A stretch of DNA of 13,955 bases from Actinomycetota bacterium. Its GTDB lineage: Bacteria > Actinomycetota > Thermoleophilia > Miltoncostaeales > Miltoncostaeaceae. Both the position numbers and the translations under genes were made by a program. Numbering within the stretch: position 1 is the stretch's first letter; each line of letters opens with the position of its first letter. The DNA is taken from positions 1 to 13,955 of the forward strand of contig CANJMX010000027.1 in NCBI GenBank assembly GCA_947475125.1, written 5' to 3'. The notes beneath the pieces were generated by a model. That model was not told the DNA's origin and made no database searches. It saw only the letters and a program-made list of their open reading frames with translations. Below, piece after piece: positions 13,947 to 13,955 of the stretch.

Positions 13947-13955
13947 CACCAACAA

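Noticed and set aside
1..13955. Mobile elements, CRISPR arrays, phage or toxin-antitoxin modules
   Set aside because: No transposase or integrase motif, no spaced direct repeats and no drop in GC content were seen; nearly all the DNA is accounted for by conserved genes.

Overview
The window is high-GC DNA dominated by housekeeping genes, packed with almost no intergenic space. I see no mobile element, CRISPR array, phage gene or obvious foreign island. Several features point to a high-GC, actinobacterium-like organism, perhaps a deep branch such as Thermoleophilia: a separate GlyRS beta subunit, ACT-malic enzyme, a PolA without proofreading residues, TANNNT hexamers 6-7 nt before starts with no Shine-Dalgarno (leaderless-type signals), and a short single-helix membrane protein. 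The lineage is inferred from style and gene content only.

Left part (2-7589, + strand): the 3' two thirds of glyS, then ppdK, an unrecognised 271-aa gene, a dGTPase-like HD hydrolase gene and dnaG. Junctions are TGATG overlaps or very short gaps, so this looks like one translationally coupled operon. The order glyS-ppdK-dgt-dnaG recalls clusters known in Clostridia, but there is no PPDK regulatory-protein gene beside ppdK. An unknown gene sits between ppdK and dgt, and rpoD does not follow dnaG.

Middle (7586-10897, - strand): in transcription order, a malic enzyme with an N-terminal ACT domain, tRNA-Leu(CAA), a near-perfect hairpin terminator, a PIG3-type quinone oxidoreductase, a 55-aa single-helix membrane protein and an unrecognised 159-aa protein. 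The last gene meets dnaG tail to tail with interleaved stop codons (TTAG).

Right part (10898-13955, + strand): a short divergent promoter region with a 10-bp palindrome, then polA, then a 76-aa J-domain-like protein whose HPD motif has become AGD. The last 95 bases hold a -10 element and a possible ribosome binding site for a gene starting just past the edge.

Functionally the window joins translation (GlyRS, tRNA-Leu), the C3/C4 node of carbon metabolism (PPDK and malic enzyme together interconvert malate, pyruvate and PEP), nucleotide-pool control (dGTPase) and replication or repair (DnaG, PolA). The least explained parts are the 271-aa operon gene, the 55-aa/159-aa pair and the degenerate J-like protein.
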